DNA of 43,962 bases, taken from contig NZ_JACBGE010000034.1 of NCBI RefSeq assembly GCF_021401345.1, positions 1-43,962 of the forward strand. Reading direction: 5' to 3'. Shown here one piece after another: positions 35,329-43,962 of the stretch (within the stretch, counting starts at the first letter, position 1; the number at the start of each line of letters is the position of its first letter). Below the pieces are notes generated by a model. That model was given only the letters and a program-made list of their open reading frames with translations. It ran no database searches and was not told the origin of the DNA. Made by a program: the position numbers and the translations under genes. This DNA comes from Hydrogenophaga sp. NFH-34. GTDB lineage: Bacteria > Pseudomonadota > Gammaproteobacteria > Burkholderiales > Burkholderiaceae_C.

Positions 35329-37149
35329 ATGAAGATCATCACCCGCGATGTACCCCCCCGCGCCGCCTGGGCGCTTGAACAGGGCGGCCTGCACCCGCTG
35401 CTGGCGCGCCTGTTCGCCGCGCGCGGCATCACCGACAAGGCCCAACTGGACGACGCGCTCGCCCTGCTGCTGCCGCCCGGCACCCTGCTCCATGCGCAGA
35501 CCGCCGCCCGGCAACTGGCCGACGCCCTGCAGGCGGGCCAGCGCGTGTGCATCGTGGCCGACTACGACTGCGACGGTGCCACCGCGTGCGCGGTCGCCGT
35601 GCGTGGCCTGCGCCTGCTGGGTGCGCCGCTGGGCTGGGACCGCGTGGACTACCTCGTACCCGACCGCGTGACCGACGGCTACGGCCTCACGCCCGCCATC
35701 GCCGAGCGCGTGAAGCAGCGCGGCGCCGACTGGCTGGTGACCGTGGACAACGGCATCGCCAGCGTGGCCGGGGTGCAGGCGGCGCAGGCACTCGGCCTGC
35801 AGGTGCTGATCACCGACCACCACCTGCCCGCCGTGGTTGACGGCGCCATCACCCTGCCCACGGGCTGCACCATCGTCAACCCCAACCAGCCCGGCTGCGG
35901 CTTCGAGAGCAAGTCCATCGCCGGCGTGGGCGTGATGTTCTACGTGCTGCTGGCGCTGCGCGCGGAACTGCGCGAGCGCGGGGTGTTCGATGCCCGCCCC
36001 GCCGCCGGGCCGTCCCAAGGCGAGGCCGCCCCTTCGGGGGGCAGCGAACCACGCGAAGCAGGAAGCGTGGGGGCGCGTGTTCTGCAGCCCAAGATCGACA
36101 CCCTGCTGCCCCTGGTCGCGCTCGGCACCGTAGCCGACGTGGTGAAGCTCGACGCCAACAACCGCCGCCTGGTCGCGCAAGGCCTGCGCCGCATCCGCGC
36201 GGGCGCCATGCCCCCCGGCATGGCCGCGCTGTTCGCCGTGGCCGCCCGCCAGCCGGCCAAGGCCAGCAGCTTCGACTTCGGCTTCGCGCTGGGCCCGCGC
36301 CTGAACGCCGCAGGCCGCCTGGCCGACATGACACTGGGCATCGAGTGCCTGATCACCGACGATCCCGGCCGCGCCGACGAACTGGCGCGCACGCTCGACG
36401 GCATCAACCGCGACCGCAAGGCCATCGAGGGCGAGATGCGCGAACAGGCGCTGATGATCGTGGAAGAACTGTTCGACGAATCGGAGGAGCCGCCGCCGGC
36501 CATCACCGTGTTCGACCCCGACTTCCACGAAGGGGTGGTCGGCATCGTGGCCTCGCGCCTGAAGGACAAACTGCACCGGCCCACCTTCGTGTTCGCCGCC
36601 AGCGGCGCCGAAGGCAAGGAGCACGAACTCAAGGGTTCAGGCCGCTCCATTCCCGGCTTCCACCTGCGCGACGCGCTGGACCTCATGGCCAAACGCCACC
36701 CGGGCGTGCTGCTGAAGTTCGGCGGCCACGCCATGGCCGCCGGCTGCACCATCAGCGAAGAGCACATCGACACCTTCGAGCAAGCCTTTGCCCAGGTCGC
36801 GCACGAATGGCTGGACGCGGCCACGCTGCAGCGCCGGCTCGAAGCCGATGGTGCGCTGGACAAACAGTACCGCCGCCCCGACCTGGTGGACACCCTGCAC
36901 CAGGAGGTGTGGGGCCAGGGTTTTGCGCCGCCCGTGTTCTGCGAAGAGGTGCAGGTGCTCAGCCAGCGGCTGGTGGGCGAAAAGCACCTGTCGGTCAAGC
37001 TCAAGCACCAGGGCGACGCGGTGGACGGCATCTGGTTCGGCCACACCGAACCGCTGCCGGAGCGCGTGAAGATCGCCTACCGGCTCGACGCGGACGAATG
37101 GCAGGGCCAGCGCCGCGTGCGCTTTCTGATCGAGGCGGCCGAAGGCTGA
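35329..37149 (+). CDS. recJ: Single-stranded-DNA-specific exonuclease RecJ
   Basis: 5'-to-3' ssDNA exonuclease acting in RecF-pathway recombination and mismatch repair. The DHH phosphoesterase motifs are ADYDCDG (77-83), VTVDNGIA (137-144), DHH (163-165) and VALGTVADV (263-271). The DHHA1 domain has GRSIPGFHLRDAL and GGHAMAAGC near 440-475, and the C-terminal OB-like domain follows. At 606 aa it is about 30 residues longer than E. coli RecJ. The excess maps to residues about 226-252, between GVFDAR and LQPKIDTLLPLVALG. There the DNA is a copy of a dispersed repeat read in frame (Gly/Ser/Ala/Glu-rich). The gene otherwise looks intact. Confidence 0.96.
   Translation: MKIITRDVPPRAAWALEQGGLHPLLARLFAARGITDKAQLDDALALLLPPGTLLHAQTAARQLADALQAGQRVCIVADYDCDGATACAVAVRGLRLLGAPLGWDRVDYLVPDRVTDGYGLTPAIAERVKQRGADWLVTVDNGIASVAGVQAAQALGLQVLITDHHLPAVVDGAITLPTGCTIVNPNQPGCGFESKSIAGVGVMFYVLLALRAELRERGVFDARPAAGPSQGEAAPSGGSEPREAGSVGARVLQPKIDTLLPLVALGTVADVVKLDANNRRLVAQGLRRIRAGAMPPGMAALFAVAARQPAKASSFDFGFALGPRLNAAGRLADMTLGIECLITDDPGRADELARTLDGINRDRKAIEGEMREQALMIVEELFDESEEPPPAITVFDPDFHEGVVGIVASRLKDKLHRPTFVFAASGAEGKEHELKGSGRSIPGFHLRDALDLMAKRHPGVLLKFGGHAMAAGCTISEEHIDTFEQAFAQVAHEWLDAATLQRRLEADGALDKQYRRPDLVDTLHQEVWGQGFAPPVFCEEVQVLSQRLVGEKHLSVKLKHQGDAVDGIWFGHTEPLPERVKIAYRLDADEWQGQRRVRFLIEAAEG
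36005..36074 (+). repeat. Dispersed G-rich repeat, copy 3, inside recJ coding sequence
   Basis: CCGGGCCGTCCCAAGGC at the left end, GCCCCTTCGGGGGGCAGCGAACC in the middle and GAAGCGTGGGGGC at the right. It matches the intergenic copies at 8410-8475 and 32971-33041. It is translated as part of recJ (about residues 226-249) without a stop or frameshift. Confidence 0.8.
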
Positions 37150-37154
37150 ACGAC

Positions 37155-37898
37155 TCAGCCCAGCAGGGCTTCGCGCACCGCCGCCAGTTGACGGCGGGAG
37201 ATCGACAGGCGCTCGTCCACACCATCGAGACGCACCGCCCAGCCTTCGCCCTCGGTCGGGTCGTTGACCTTCTCGACCGCACGCACGCACCGGCGCGCAA
37301 CCAGCGCATTGCGGTGCACGCGCACGAAGAGGTGGCCGTAGCGCTGCTCCAGGTCGCTCAGTGCGCCGTCGTAGATGTGCTCTTTGTCCGCAGTGCGCAC
37401 CGTGATGTATTTGAGCTCGGCCTTGAGGTAGAGCACATCGTCCAGGGGCACCCGCTCGCTGCGGCCACGCTCCTGGATCACCAGGCAATCCTGCGCCGAC
37501 ACCGCCGCTGCCGGCACTTCCACGACCGAGCGCGCGCGCAGCACCTTCTGCAACGCCTGCTGCAGGCGCTCCAGCCGCACCGGCTTGGTCAGGTAATCGG
37601 CCGCCTCCAGATCGAAGGCTTCCACCGCGTGTTCGGCATGGGCGGTCACGAACACGACCGCAGGCGCCGGCGACACGCGCCGCAGATGGGCACCCAGCGC
37701 GATGCCGTCCATGCCCGGCATGTGCACGTCGAGCAGCACCAGGTCGGCCGGCTGCCGCTGCAACTGCTCCATCGCCTGCACGGCGTTGCCCGCTTCCGCG
37801 ACGACCTCCGCACGCGGATCGGTGCAATCACCCAGCAGGGTGCGCAGGCGGGACCGCGCCAGCGGTTCGTCGTCCACGATCAGTACCTTCAGTGTCAT
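37155..37898 (-). CDS. algR: LytTR-type response regulator, AlgR-like
   Basis: 247-aa two-component regulator, almost the same length as Pseudomonas AlgR. The receiver domain (1 to about 120) has the acidic pair Asp9-Asp10, the phospho-acceptor Asp57 in LLDVHMPGMDG and the Lys of TKP near 105. The LytTR DNA-binding domain (about 140-245) has YLKAELKYITVRT and FVRVHRNALVARR. It is downstream of the histidine kinase on the same strand (33 bases) and convergent with recJ. LytTR regulators bind direct-repeat sites upstream of targets; the regulon is unknown here (alginate/pili in Pseudomonas). Confidence 0.88.
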   Translation of the reverse strand: MTLKVLIVDDEPLARSRLRTLLGDCTDPRAEVVAEAGNAVQAMEQLQRQPADLVLLDVHMPGMDGIALGAHLRRVSPAPAVVFVTAHAEHAVEAFDLEAADYLTKPVRLERLQQALQKVLRARSVVEVPAAAVSAQDCLVIQERGRSERVPLDDVLYLKAELKYITVRTADKEHIYDGALSDLEQRYGHLFVRVHRNALVARRCVRAVEKVNDPTEGEGWAVRLDGVDERLSISRRQLAAVREALLG

Positions 37899-37931
37899 GG
37901 GTGCTCCGTCGCGAATGCCGTTGGTTCCCGT

Positions 37932-38999
37932 TTATACCGGGATTTCGAGGCGAACCTGAAACACACCGTCCACCATGCCGCTCTGGAAGCGTCCCTCCAG
38001 ATCGTGCAGCAATTGCAGACGCTGCCGCACATTGTCCAGCGCCAGGCCGTTGCCGCGTGCGCCGCTGCCGGCGGGCACGGTGTTGGTCACCTTGATCACC
38101 ACGACACCGGCGCGGCGTTCGGTGCGGATGCGCACCACGGCGCCCGTGGGACTGGGTTCGACCCCGTGCTTGACCGCGTTCTCCACCAGCGGCTGCAGGA
38201 TCAGCGGCGGCAACCGGGCGCCGCTGGCGGTCTCGTCGATCTGCCACTCCACCTGCAGGCGGTCACCGAACCGCACCTGTTCGATTGCCAGGTAATGCCG
38301 CGCCAGTTCCAGCTCTTCGTCCAGGCGGCGGTTTTCGCCCGCATCCACCAGCGCATGGCGGAACAGCTCGCTGAGGTCTTCGAGCAGGCGCTCGGCCTTG
38401 GCCGGCTCTTCCCGCACCAGCGCGATGGCGCTGTTGAGCGAATTGAACAGAAAGTGTGGGCGGATGCGGGCCTGCAGCTCGGCCAGCCGCGCCGTGGCAC
38501 CGGCCGGCATGCGTGCCCGCTCACGCCACATCAGCGACGCCACCAGCACGGCCGATACCAGCGCCCCGGCCGCGGCGCTGCCCAGCCATGGCGCCGGACT
38601 GAGCATGCCCGTCCAGTAGAGCATGGCGCAGCCGTACAGGCCGGCCAGCGCACCCAGCGTGATCGCGACCGCCCACTGCAGGCGGCGCGGCAAGCGGTCC
38701 AGCGGGCGCTTGAGCGCACACACCACCAGCAGCCAGATCACGGTGGACGGCTGTACCGCGCCCGTGAGCACCACCACCCCGCTGAACCACGCGGCCGCAC
38801 CGCGCAGTTCGAACAGCGAAGCCACCAACACCACCGCCTGCACAAACAGCACCGTGCGCAGCACCACCCCCACCTGGCAGGTGTTGAACACCAGCGCGCG
38901 GGAAGCGGCCGCCTCCCGGCTGGCGGTACCCGCCCGCGCACGGCGCGTGGCCGTCGGCGGCAGTTCCTGGAAGGTCGATAAAATCCGGGAATCCTTCAT
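37932..38999 (-). CDS. algZ: Sensor histidine kinase, AlgZ/FimS-like (LytS type)
   Basis: 355-aa membrane sensor. Four hydrophobic segments (about 42-63, 70-95, 108-130, 138-157) precede the His_kinase (PF06580-type) domain. The phospho-acceptor is His182 in RIRPHFLFNSLNS. An HATPase region has LQPLVENAVKHGVEP near 263-277 and GNGLALDNVRQRL near 315-327. I chose the ATG giving MKDSRILSTF; an earlier in-frame start would extend into the argH leader. It forms an operon with algR and is divergent from argH, the same neighbourhood as in Pseudomonas (argH-fimS-algR). Confidence 0.88.
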   Translation of the reverse strand: MKDSRILSTFQELPPTATRRARAGTASREAAASRALVFNTCQVGVVLRTVLFVQAVVLVASLFELRGAAAWFSGVVVLTGAVQPSTVIWLLVVCALKRPLDRLPRRLQWAVAITLGALAGLYGCAMLYWTGMLSPAPWLGSAAAGALVSAVLVASLMWRERARMPAGATARLAELQARIRPHFLFNSLNSAIALVREEPAKAERLLEDLSELFRHALVDAGENRRLDEELELARHYLAIEQVRFGDRLQVEWQIDETASGARLPPLILQPLVENAVKHGVEPSPTGAVVRIRTERRAGVVVIKVTNTVPAGSGARGNGLALDNVRQRLQLLHDLEGRFQSGMVDGVFQVRLEIPV

Positions 39000-39096
39000 G
39001 GGTCCTTCTGAGCGTGGGCCTGGCGCCGCACCCGCGACCCCGACTCCCTTTTCCTGACACAGCCTACCCGACCGGTGCACCGCGCCGGGCCTTGCC

Positions 39097-40548
<1,452 letters not shown>

Positions 40549-40577
40549 CACCTGCACCGGCAGGCGGCGCCCTCCGC

Positions 40578-41465
40578 ATGCAGGAGTCCATCGATCTCGG
40601 CACCTTGCGCGTGGTGGTCGCAGCGGCCGACCACGGCTCGATCAGTGCCGCCAGCGAGCGCCTGCAGCTCGCGGTGGCCGCCGCCAGTTCGCGCATCACC
40701 GCACTCGAAGAGTCGCTCGGGTTCCGCATCTTCGAACGCTCCTCGCGGGGGGTGCAGCTCACCCCCGCCGGGCAGATGCTGGTGCAGCGCGCACGCGCCC
40801 TGTTGACCGACGCCGACCGGCTGGCCCAGCACCTCCAGGGCTACAGCCAGGGGCTGCAAGGCCAGGTGCGTGTGCTGGCCAACACCTCGGCGCTGCTGGA
40901 AGTGCTGCCCCAGCGCCTGCAGCGCTTCATGACCGAACACCCGCTGATCCGCATCGACATCGAGGAACGCGGCAGCCCCGAGATCCCGCTGGCGCTGCTC
41001 GAAGGGCGCGCCGATTTCGGTGTGGTCGACCTGCCGGTGCCCCCGGCGGGCCTGGCGTTCACCCCGTTCTTCCACGACACCCTGGTGCTGCTGGCTCCGG
41101 CCACGCACCCGCTCGCGCAGCGTCGCCGCCTGCGCCTGGCCGACGCGCTGGACGAGCCGTTCATCACGCTCAGCGGCGGCACCGCACTGTCCAACCGGCT
41201 GATGGCCTCGGCCGCCGAAGTCGGTCGTCCGCTGAACGTGCGCATGCGCATGCGGGGGTTTGACGCCGTCTGCCGCATGGTCGCGGCCGGTCTGGGCGTC
41301 GGCGTGCTGCCGCTGGAAGCGATTGCCCCACAACTGGCGCACCTGCCCGTGACGGCCATCCCGCTGGCCGATGCCTGGGCCCAGCGCCAGCACAGCCTGG
41401 CCACCCGCGCCGGCGTGCCGCTGTCGCCCGCCGCCGCCACGCTGCTGCAGGCCCTCACGCGCTGA
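40578..41465 (+). CDS. LysR-family transcriptional regulator
   Basis: 295-aa regulator. The N-terminal winged HTH (about 6-65) reads LRVVVAAADHGSISAASERLQLAVAAASSRI, then the LysR-typical EESLGFRIFERSSRGVQLTPAG. The effector-binding periplasmic-binding-protein-like domain spans about 90-290. It lies directly upstream of, and in the same direction as, the enolase-superfamily/Bug receptor genes, so it likely controls them. This differs from the usual divergent LysR layout. A hairpin follows its stop codon. The effector is probably a hydroxy acid or sugar acid, but this is inference. Confidence 0.92.
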   Translation: MQESIDLGTLRVVVAAADHGSISAASERLQLAVAAASSRITALEESLGFRIFERSSRGVQLTPAGQMLVQRARALLTDADRLAQHLQGYSQGLQGQVRVLANTSALLEVLPQRLQRFMTEHPLIRIDIEERGSPEIPLALLEGRADFGVVDLPVPPAGLAFTPFFHDTLVLLAPATHPLAQRRRLRLADALDEPFITLSGGTALSNRLMASAAEVGRPLNVRMRMRGFDAVCRMVAAGLGVGVLPLEAIAPQLAHLPVTAIPLADAWAQRQHSLATRAGVPLSPAAATLLQALTR

Positions 41466-41472
41466 CCGGCCG

Positions 41473-41493
41473 GCTTTCGCGTTTGGCGAAAGC
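41473..41493 (+). terminator. Hairpin after the LysR gene (weak terminator)
   Basis: GCTTTCGC-GTTTG-GCGAAAGC is a perfect 8-bp stem starting 8 bases after the LysR stop codon. It is followed by GGCCTTT, only a short T-run, so termination would be partial. The rest of the 129-base gap should hold the promoter of the downstream cluster. Confidence 0.5.
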
Positions 41494-41594
41494 GGCCTTT
41501 GGCAGAGGTCATTGCCCCGTCCGCCAGGGGCTTCCTACACTGCGCCGTCCCCCTTCCCAACCACCCGCCGCCCCCACGCGGCGCAGGAGACCCC

Positions 41595-42749
41595 ATGAAG
41601 ATTGCCCGCGTCTGGGCCACGCCGTTGCACCTGCCTGTGGAAGTGAATGCCACCGGCCGGACCAAGACCACCAGCCTGTCCGTCTGCCTCGTCTCGGTCG
41701 AAACCGACACCGGTCTGGTCGGCACCGGCATGACCGCCATCACCGAAGAGGAGGTCATCGGCAGCATCGTCAACGACATCGCCGCCCACCACCTGGTGGG
41801 GCTGGACCCGTTGCGCCACGAGCAGATCTGGGAGCGCCTCTACTGGCTGCTCACGCCCCGCGGGCAGTCGGGCTATGCGAGCCACGCCATCGCCGCCATC
41901 GATCTGGCGCTGTGGGACCTCAAGGGCCAGGCGTTGGGCCAGCCCTGCTGGCGCCTGCTCGGCGGCGCGCGCGCCGAAGTCCCGGTGTACGCGACTTTCG
42001 GCTTTGCCTTTTTCGACCGCGACGAGCTCGCGGCGGCCGCGCTCGACTGGGTGGGCCGCGGCTTCACGCGCCTGAAAATGACCGTCGGCCACCACGCGCT
42101 GCAGCGGCGCGACGAGCCCCGGCCGCTCGACGCGGTGATCGCGGAGGACGTGCAGCGCATCCGCGCCGTGCGCGAGGCGGTCGGGCCCGACGTGCAGCTC
42201 TACATCGACGCCAACTGCAGCCTGGACTATTTCCACGCGCTGAGCCTGGCCCGCCAGGTCGAGCCCTATGGCATCAGCTTCTTCGAAGAACCGGTGTCGC
42301 ACAACGACATCCCCAACCTGGTGAAGCTGCGCGGCAAAACCGATATCCCCCTGGCCGCCGGGCAGAACGAGGGCCTGGCCACCCGGTTCCGCGACATGCT
42401 GGTGGCCCAGGCGGTCGACGTGGTGCAGCCCAACGCCTGCATCAGCGGCGGGTTCACCCAATGCACCCGCATCGCCGGCATGGCCGCCGCCTTCAACACC
42501 CGTTTTGCCAACGGCGGCGCCTGGCCCCACCACAACATGCACCTGCACGCGGGGCTGGCCAACGGCTCGCTCGTGGAATACCACTCGGTGGCCGTGCAGT
42601 GCTGCGAACTGGTGTTCGACAACCTGCCCAAACCCGTGGCAGGCACGCTCCACCTGAGTGAGCAACCCGGGCTGGGTTTCCGACCCGACCCCGGGCGGCT
42701 CGCCGAACTGGCACGACGACCAGGGTCACGAGGGGCAGGCAAAGCCTGA
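41595..42749 (+). CDS. Enolase-superfamily (mandelate racemase/muconate lactonizing-type) enzyme
   Basis: 384-aa enzyme: N-terminal capping domain (about 1-125) and a C-terminal TIM barrel. The barrel positions read LKMT at 160-163 (the usual KxK has Thr at the second Lys), DAN at 205-207 (first metal ligand), FFEEP at 229-233 (second) and AAGQNEG at 254-260. Gln257 stands where the third Glu ligand is expected. QPN at 278-280 has Asn at the usual Asp. WPHHNMH (310-316) supplies the barrel histidine. Substrate is probably a sugar acid or hydroxy acid, dehydrated or isomerised. AGGAGA lies before the ATG. The downstream Bug-type receptor and hydroxy-acid dehydrogenase support a catabolic role. 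Confidence 0.88.
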   Translation: MKIARVWATPLHLPVEVNATGRTKTTSLSVCLVSVETDTGLVGTGMTAITEEEVIGSIVNDIAAHHLVGLDPLRHEQIWERLYWLLTPRGQSGYASHAIAAIDLALWDLKGQALGQPCWRLLGGARAEVPVYATFGFAFFDRDELAAAALDWVGRGFTRLKMTVGHHALQRRDEPRPLDAVIAEDVQRIRAVREAVGPDVQLYIDANCSLDYFHALSLARQVEPYGISFFEEPVSHNDIPNLVKLRGKTDIPLAAGQNEGLATRFRDMLVAQAVDVVQPNACISGGFTQCTRIAGMAAAFNTRFANGGAWPHHNMHLHAGLANGSLVEYHSVAVQCCELVFDNLPKPVAGTLHLSEQPGLGFRPDPGRLAELARRPGSRGAGKA

Positions 42750-42798
42750 CCTGCCGCCGCCCCTGCCACGATCACGACAACAAACACCGGAGACAAGC

Positions 42799-43797
42799 AT
42801 GCACCACCCCCAGCCCCCCTTCTCGGCGGACCGCCGCCACGCCCTGATCACCGCCTTGCTGGCCACCGTGGGCAGCGCCACCACGCCCCTGGCCTGGTCA
42901 CAGGACTGGCCCAGCCGCCCCGTGCGGCTGGTCGTCGGCTACTCGGCCGGCGGCGGCGTCGACGCCATGGCACGCCTGGTCGCGCCGCGCCTGTCGGAGC
43001 TGCTGGGCCAGCAGGTGATCGTGGAAAACCGCACCGGGGCTGCCGGCCTGATCGCGGGCGACACCGTCGCGCGCGCCGCGCCGGATGGCTACACGCTGAT
43101 GCTCGGCGACAGCTCGTTGTTCATCGCGCAGCACCTGCAGTCGCGCATGAGCTTCGATCCGCTCAAGGCCTTCACCCCGGTGGCCAGCCTGTTCACGCTG
43201 CCGCTGATCATCGTCACCCACAACGACTTTCCGGCCCGGACGCCGGCCGAATTTGTCGCCACCCTGAAAAAGAACCCGGGCCGCTATTCGTACGCCACCT
43301 CCGGCGTGGGCACCGTGCACCACCTCGGTTTCGAAATGCTCAAGGGCCGCACGGGCTCCTTCGTGCTGCACATCCCGTACCGCGGCGCCTCGCAGATCGT
43401 GCCCGACGTGATGAGCGGCCAGGTGCCCATCGGCGTGGTCAGCGCGGCCTCGGCCATCGCCCAGGCACGGGCCGGCCGGCTGCGGGCCCTGGCGGTGATG
43501 AACCCGGTCAGGCTGTCCGGCGGCGAAGACATTCCCGCGCTGTCCGACGCGGTGCCGGGCTTCTCCGCCGTGCCACGGCTGTACGTGCTGGCCCCGACCG
43601 GCACGCCCGCGCCCATCGTCGAGCGGCTGAGCGAATCGCTGCGCAAAGTCATGGCCGCCCCCGACATCGCGCAGGTCGCGGCCCAGCAGGGTGCCGTGCC
43701 GGCCTACATGCCGGCCGCGGCCCTGGCCACCGACCTGGGGCGCGAATCGGCCGAATGGGGCAAGGTCATCCGCGAACAGAAGATTTCCGCGCAATGA
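42799..43797 (+). CDS. Bug-family (TctC-type) periplasmic solute-binding protein
   Basis: 332-aa exported receptor for small carboxylates, the binding partner of tripartite tricarboxylate transporters; many family members in Burkholderiales are orphans. The signal peptide is residues 1 to about 35, with a twin-Arg-containing n-region (SADRRHALITALLATVG) and likely cleavage at AWSQ. The mature protein begins DWPSRPVRLVVGYSAGGG, the family start, then ENRTGAAGLIAGDTVARAAPDGYTL (about 75-99) and IPYRGASQIVPDVMSGQV (about 194-211). GGAG lies before the ATG. No transporter membrane subunits are visible in the window. Likely ligand is the substrate or product of the neighbouring enolase-superfamily enzyme. 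Confidence 0.92.
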   Translation: MHHPQPPFSADRRHALITALLATVGSATTPLAWSQDWPSRPVRLVVGYSAGGGVDAMARLVAPRLSELLGQQVIVENRTGAAGLIAGDTVARAAPDGYTLMLGDSSLFIAQHLQSRMSFDPLKAFTPVASLFTLPLIIVTHNDFPARTPAEFVATLKKNPGRYSYATSGVGTVHHLGFEMLKGRTGSFVLHIPYRGASQIVPDVMSGQVPIGVVSAASAIAQARAGRLRALAVMNPVRLSGGEDIPALSDAVPGFSAVPRLYVLAPTGTPAPIVERLSESLRKVMAAPDIAQVAAQQGAVPAYMPAAALATDLGRESAEWGKVIREQKISAQ

Positions 43798-43840
43798 GCG
43801 CGTGCCACCCGGTGCCCGGCCACCAGCGGGAGAGCCCCCC

Positions 43841-43962
43841 GTGCCCGTGATGACGAACATCGAAGACCTGCGCCGCCTGGCCCGGAAACGCGTGCCGCGC
43901 ATGTTCTACGACTACGCCGACTCCGGCTCCTGGACCGAAAGCACCTACCGCGCCAACGAGAG
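43841..43962 (+). CDS. FMN-dependent alpha-hydroxy-acid dehydrogenase (partial, 5' end only)
   Basis: Runs off the window. The visible N-terminus contains TNIEDLRRLARKRVPRMFYDYADSGS followed by TYRANE. This is the classical start of the lactate dehydrogenase/glycolate oxidase (LldD) family, with the conserved FYDYADSG FMN-side motif. The start is probably GTG at 43841, with GGGAG 8 bases upstream; an in-frame ATG at 43850 is the alternative. It would oxidise an L-2-hydroxy acid to the 2-oxo acid, consistent with the enolase-superfamily and receptor genes before it. Confidence 0.88.
   Translation, partial: MPVMTNIEDLRRLARKRVPRMFYDYADSGSWTESTYRANE

Noticed and set aside
41568..41580. Possible reverse-strand copy of the G-rich repeat (GCCCCCACGC)
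   Set aside because: Only the ten end bases match; the core with the G-run and CAGCGA is absent.

Overview
The window is GC-rich (roughly two-thirds G+C by eye) and densely coding. I found about 40 protein genes and no rRNA, tRNA, CRISPR array, transposase or phage gene. Gene content and order point to a betaproteobacterium of the order Burkholderiales, most likely family Comamonadaceae (Hydrogenophaga/Acidovorax-like). The reasons are the ribF-ileS-lspA run, a Bug-type solute receptor, a pimeloyl-CoA-dehydrogenase-like gene pair, an argH/algZ/algR neighbourhood, and a dispersed G-rich repeat that I recall from this family. The assignment is an inference from content, not from a database search.

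Layout. 1-2.5 kb: an unrecognised 325-aa protein convergent with a membrane fatty acid desaturase. 2.6-7.1 kb: an RsmB/NOP-type RNA methyltransferase divergent from prfC (RF3); a DUF3820-like small gene coupled to prfC; purN; yceH. 7.2-9.6 kb: two adjacent acyl-CoA dehydrogenases separated by a repeat. 9.8-11.9 kb: a DHA2-type MFS exporter and a divergent HNH endonuclease. 12.0-16.6 kb: ribF-ileS-lspA. 16.7-20.3 kb: a Na/Pi-cotransporter-like protein, a class V aminotransferase and a small outer-membrane barrel, with good terminators. 20.3-25.7 kb: a quinone oxidoreductase, two EamA transporters, a GntP permease and an SDR protein lacking the usual catalytic Tyr/Lys. 25.8-29.1 kb: a tightly packed minus-strand operon of a spermidine-synthase-like protein, a GspE/PilB-type ATPase and a Crp/Fnr regulator. 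29.3-32.0 kb: an MscS channel, a deoxyinosine glycosylase overlapping tatD, and a META/HslJ lipoprotein. 32.1-34.3 kb: lolD and lolC, separated by repeats. 34.4-37.1 kb: an RpfE-like gene and recJ; recJ carries one of the repeats in frame. 37.2-40.5 kb: algR, algZ and divergent argH. 40.6-43.96 kb: a LysR regulator, an enolase-superfamily enzyme, a Bug-type solute receptor and the start of an FMN-dependent alpha-hydroxy-acid dehydrogenase, probably a hydroxy-acid or sugar-acid catabolic cluster cut by the window edge.

Most of the window is ordinary housekeeping DNA. The parts most worth a second look are: the dispersed repeat with an in-frame copy inside recJ; inverted repeats at the ileS leader and over the start codon of the Na/Pi gene; a terminator-like hairpin directly before gntP; the speE-like/gspE/crp operon; and three enzymes (SDR, enolase-superfamily, acyl-CoA dehydrogenase pair) with non-canonical catalytic positions.
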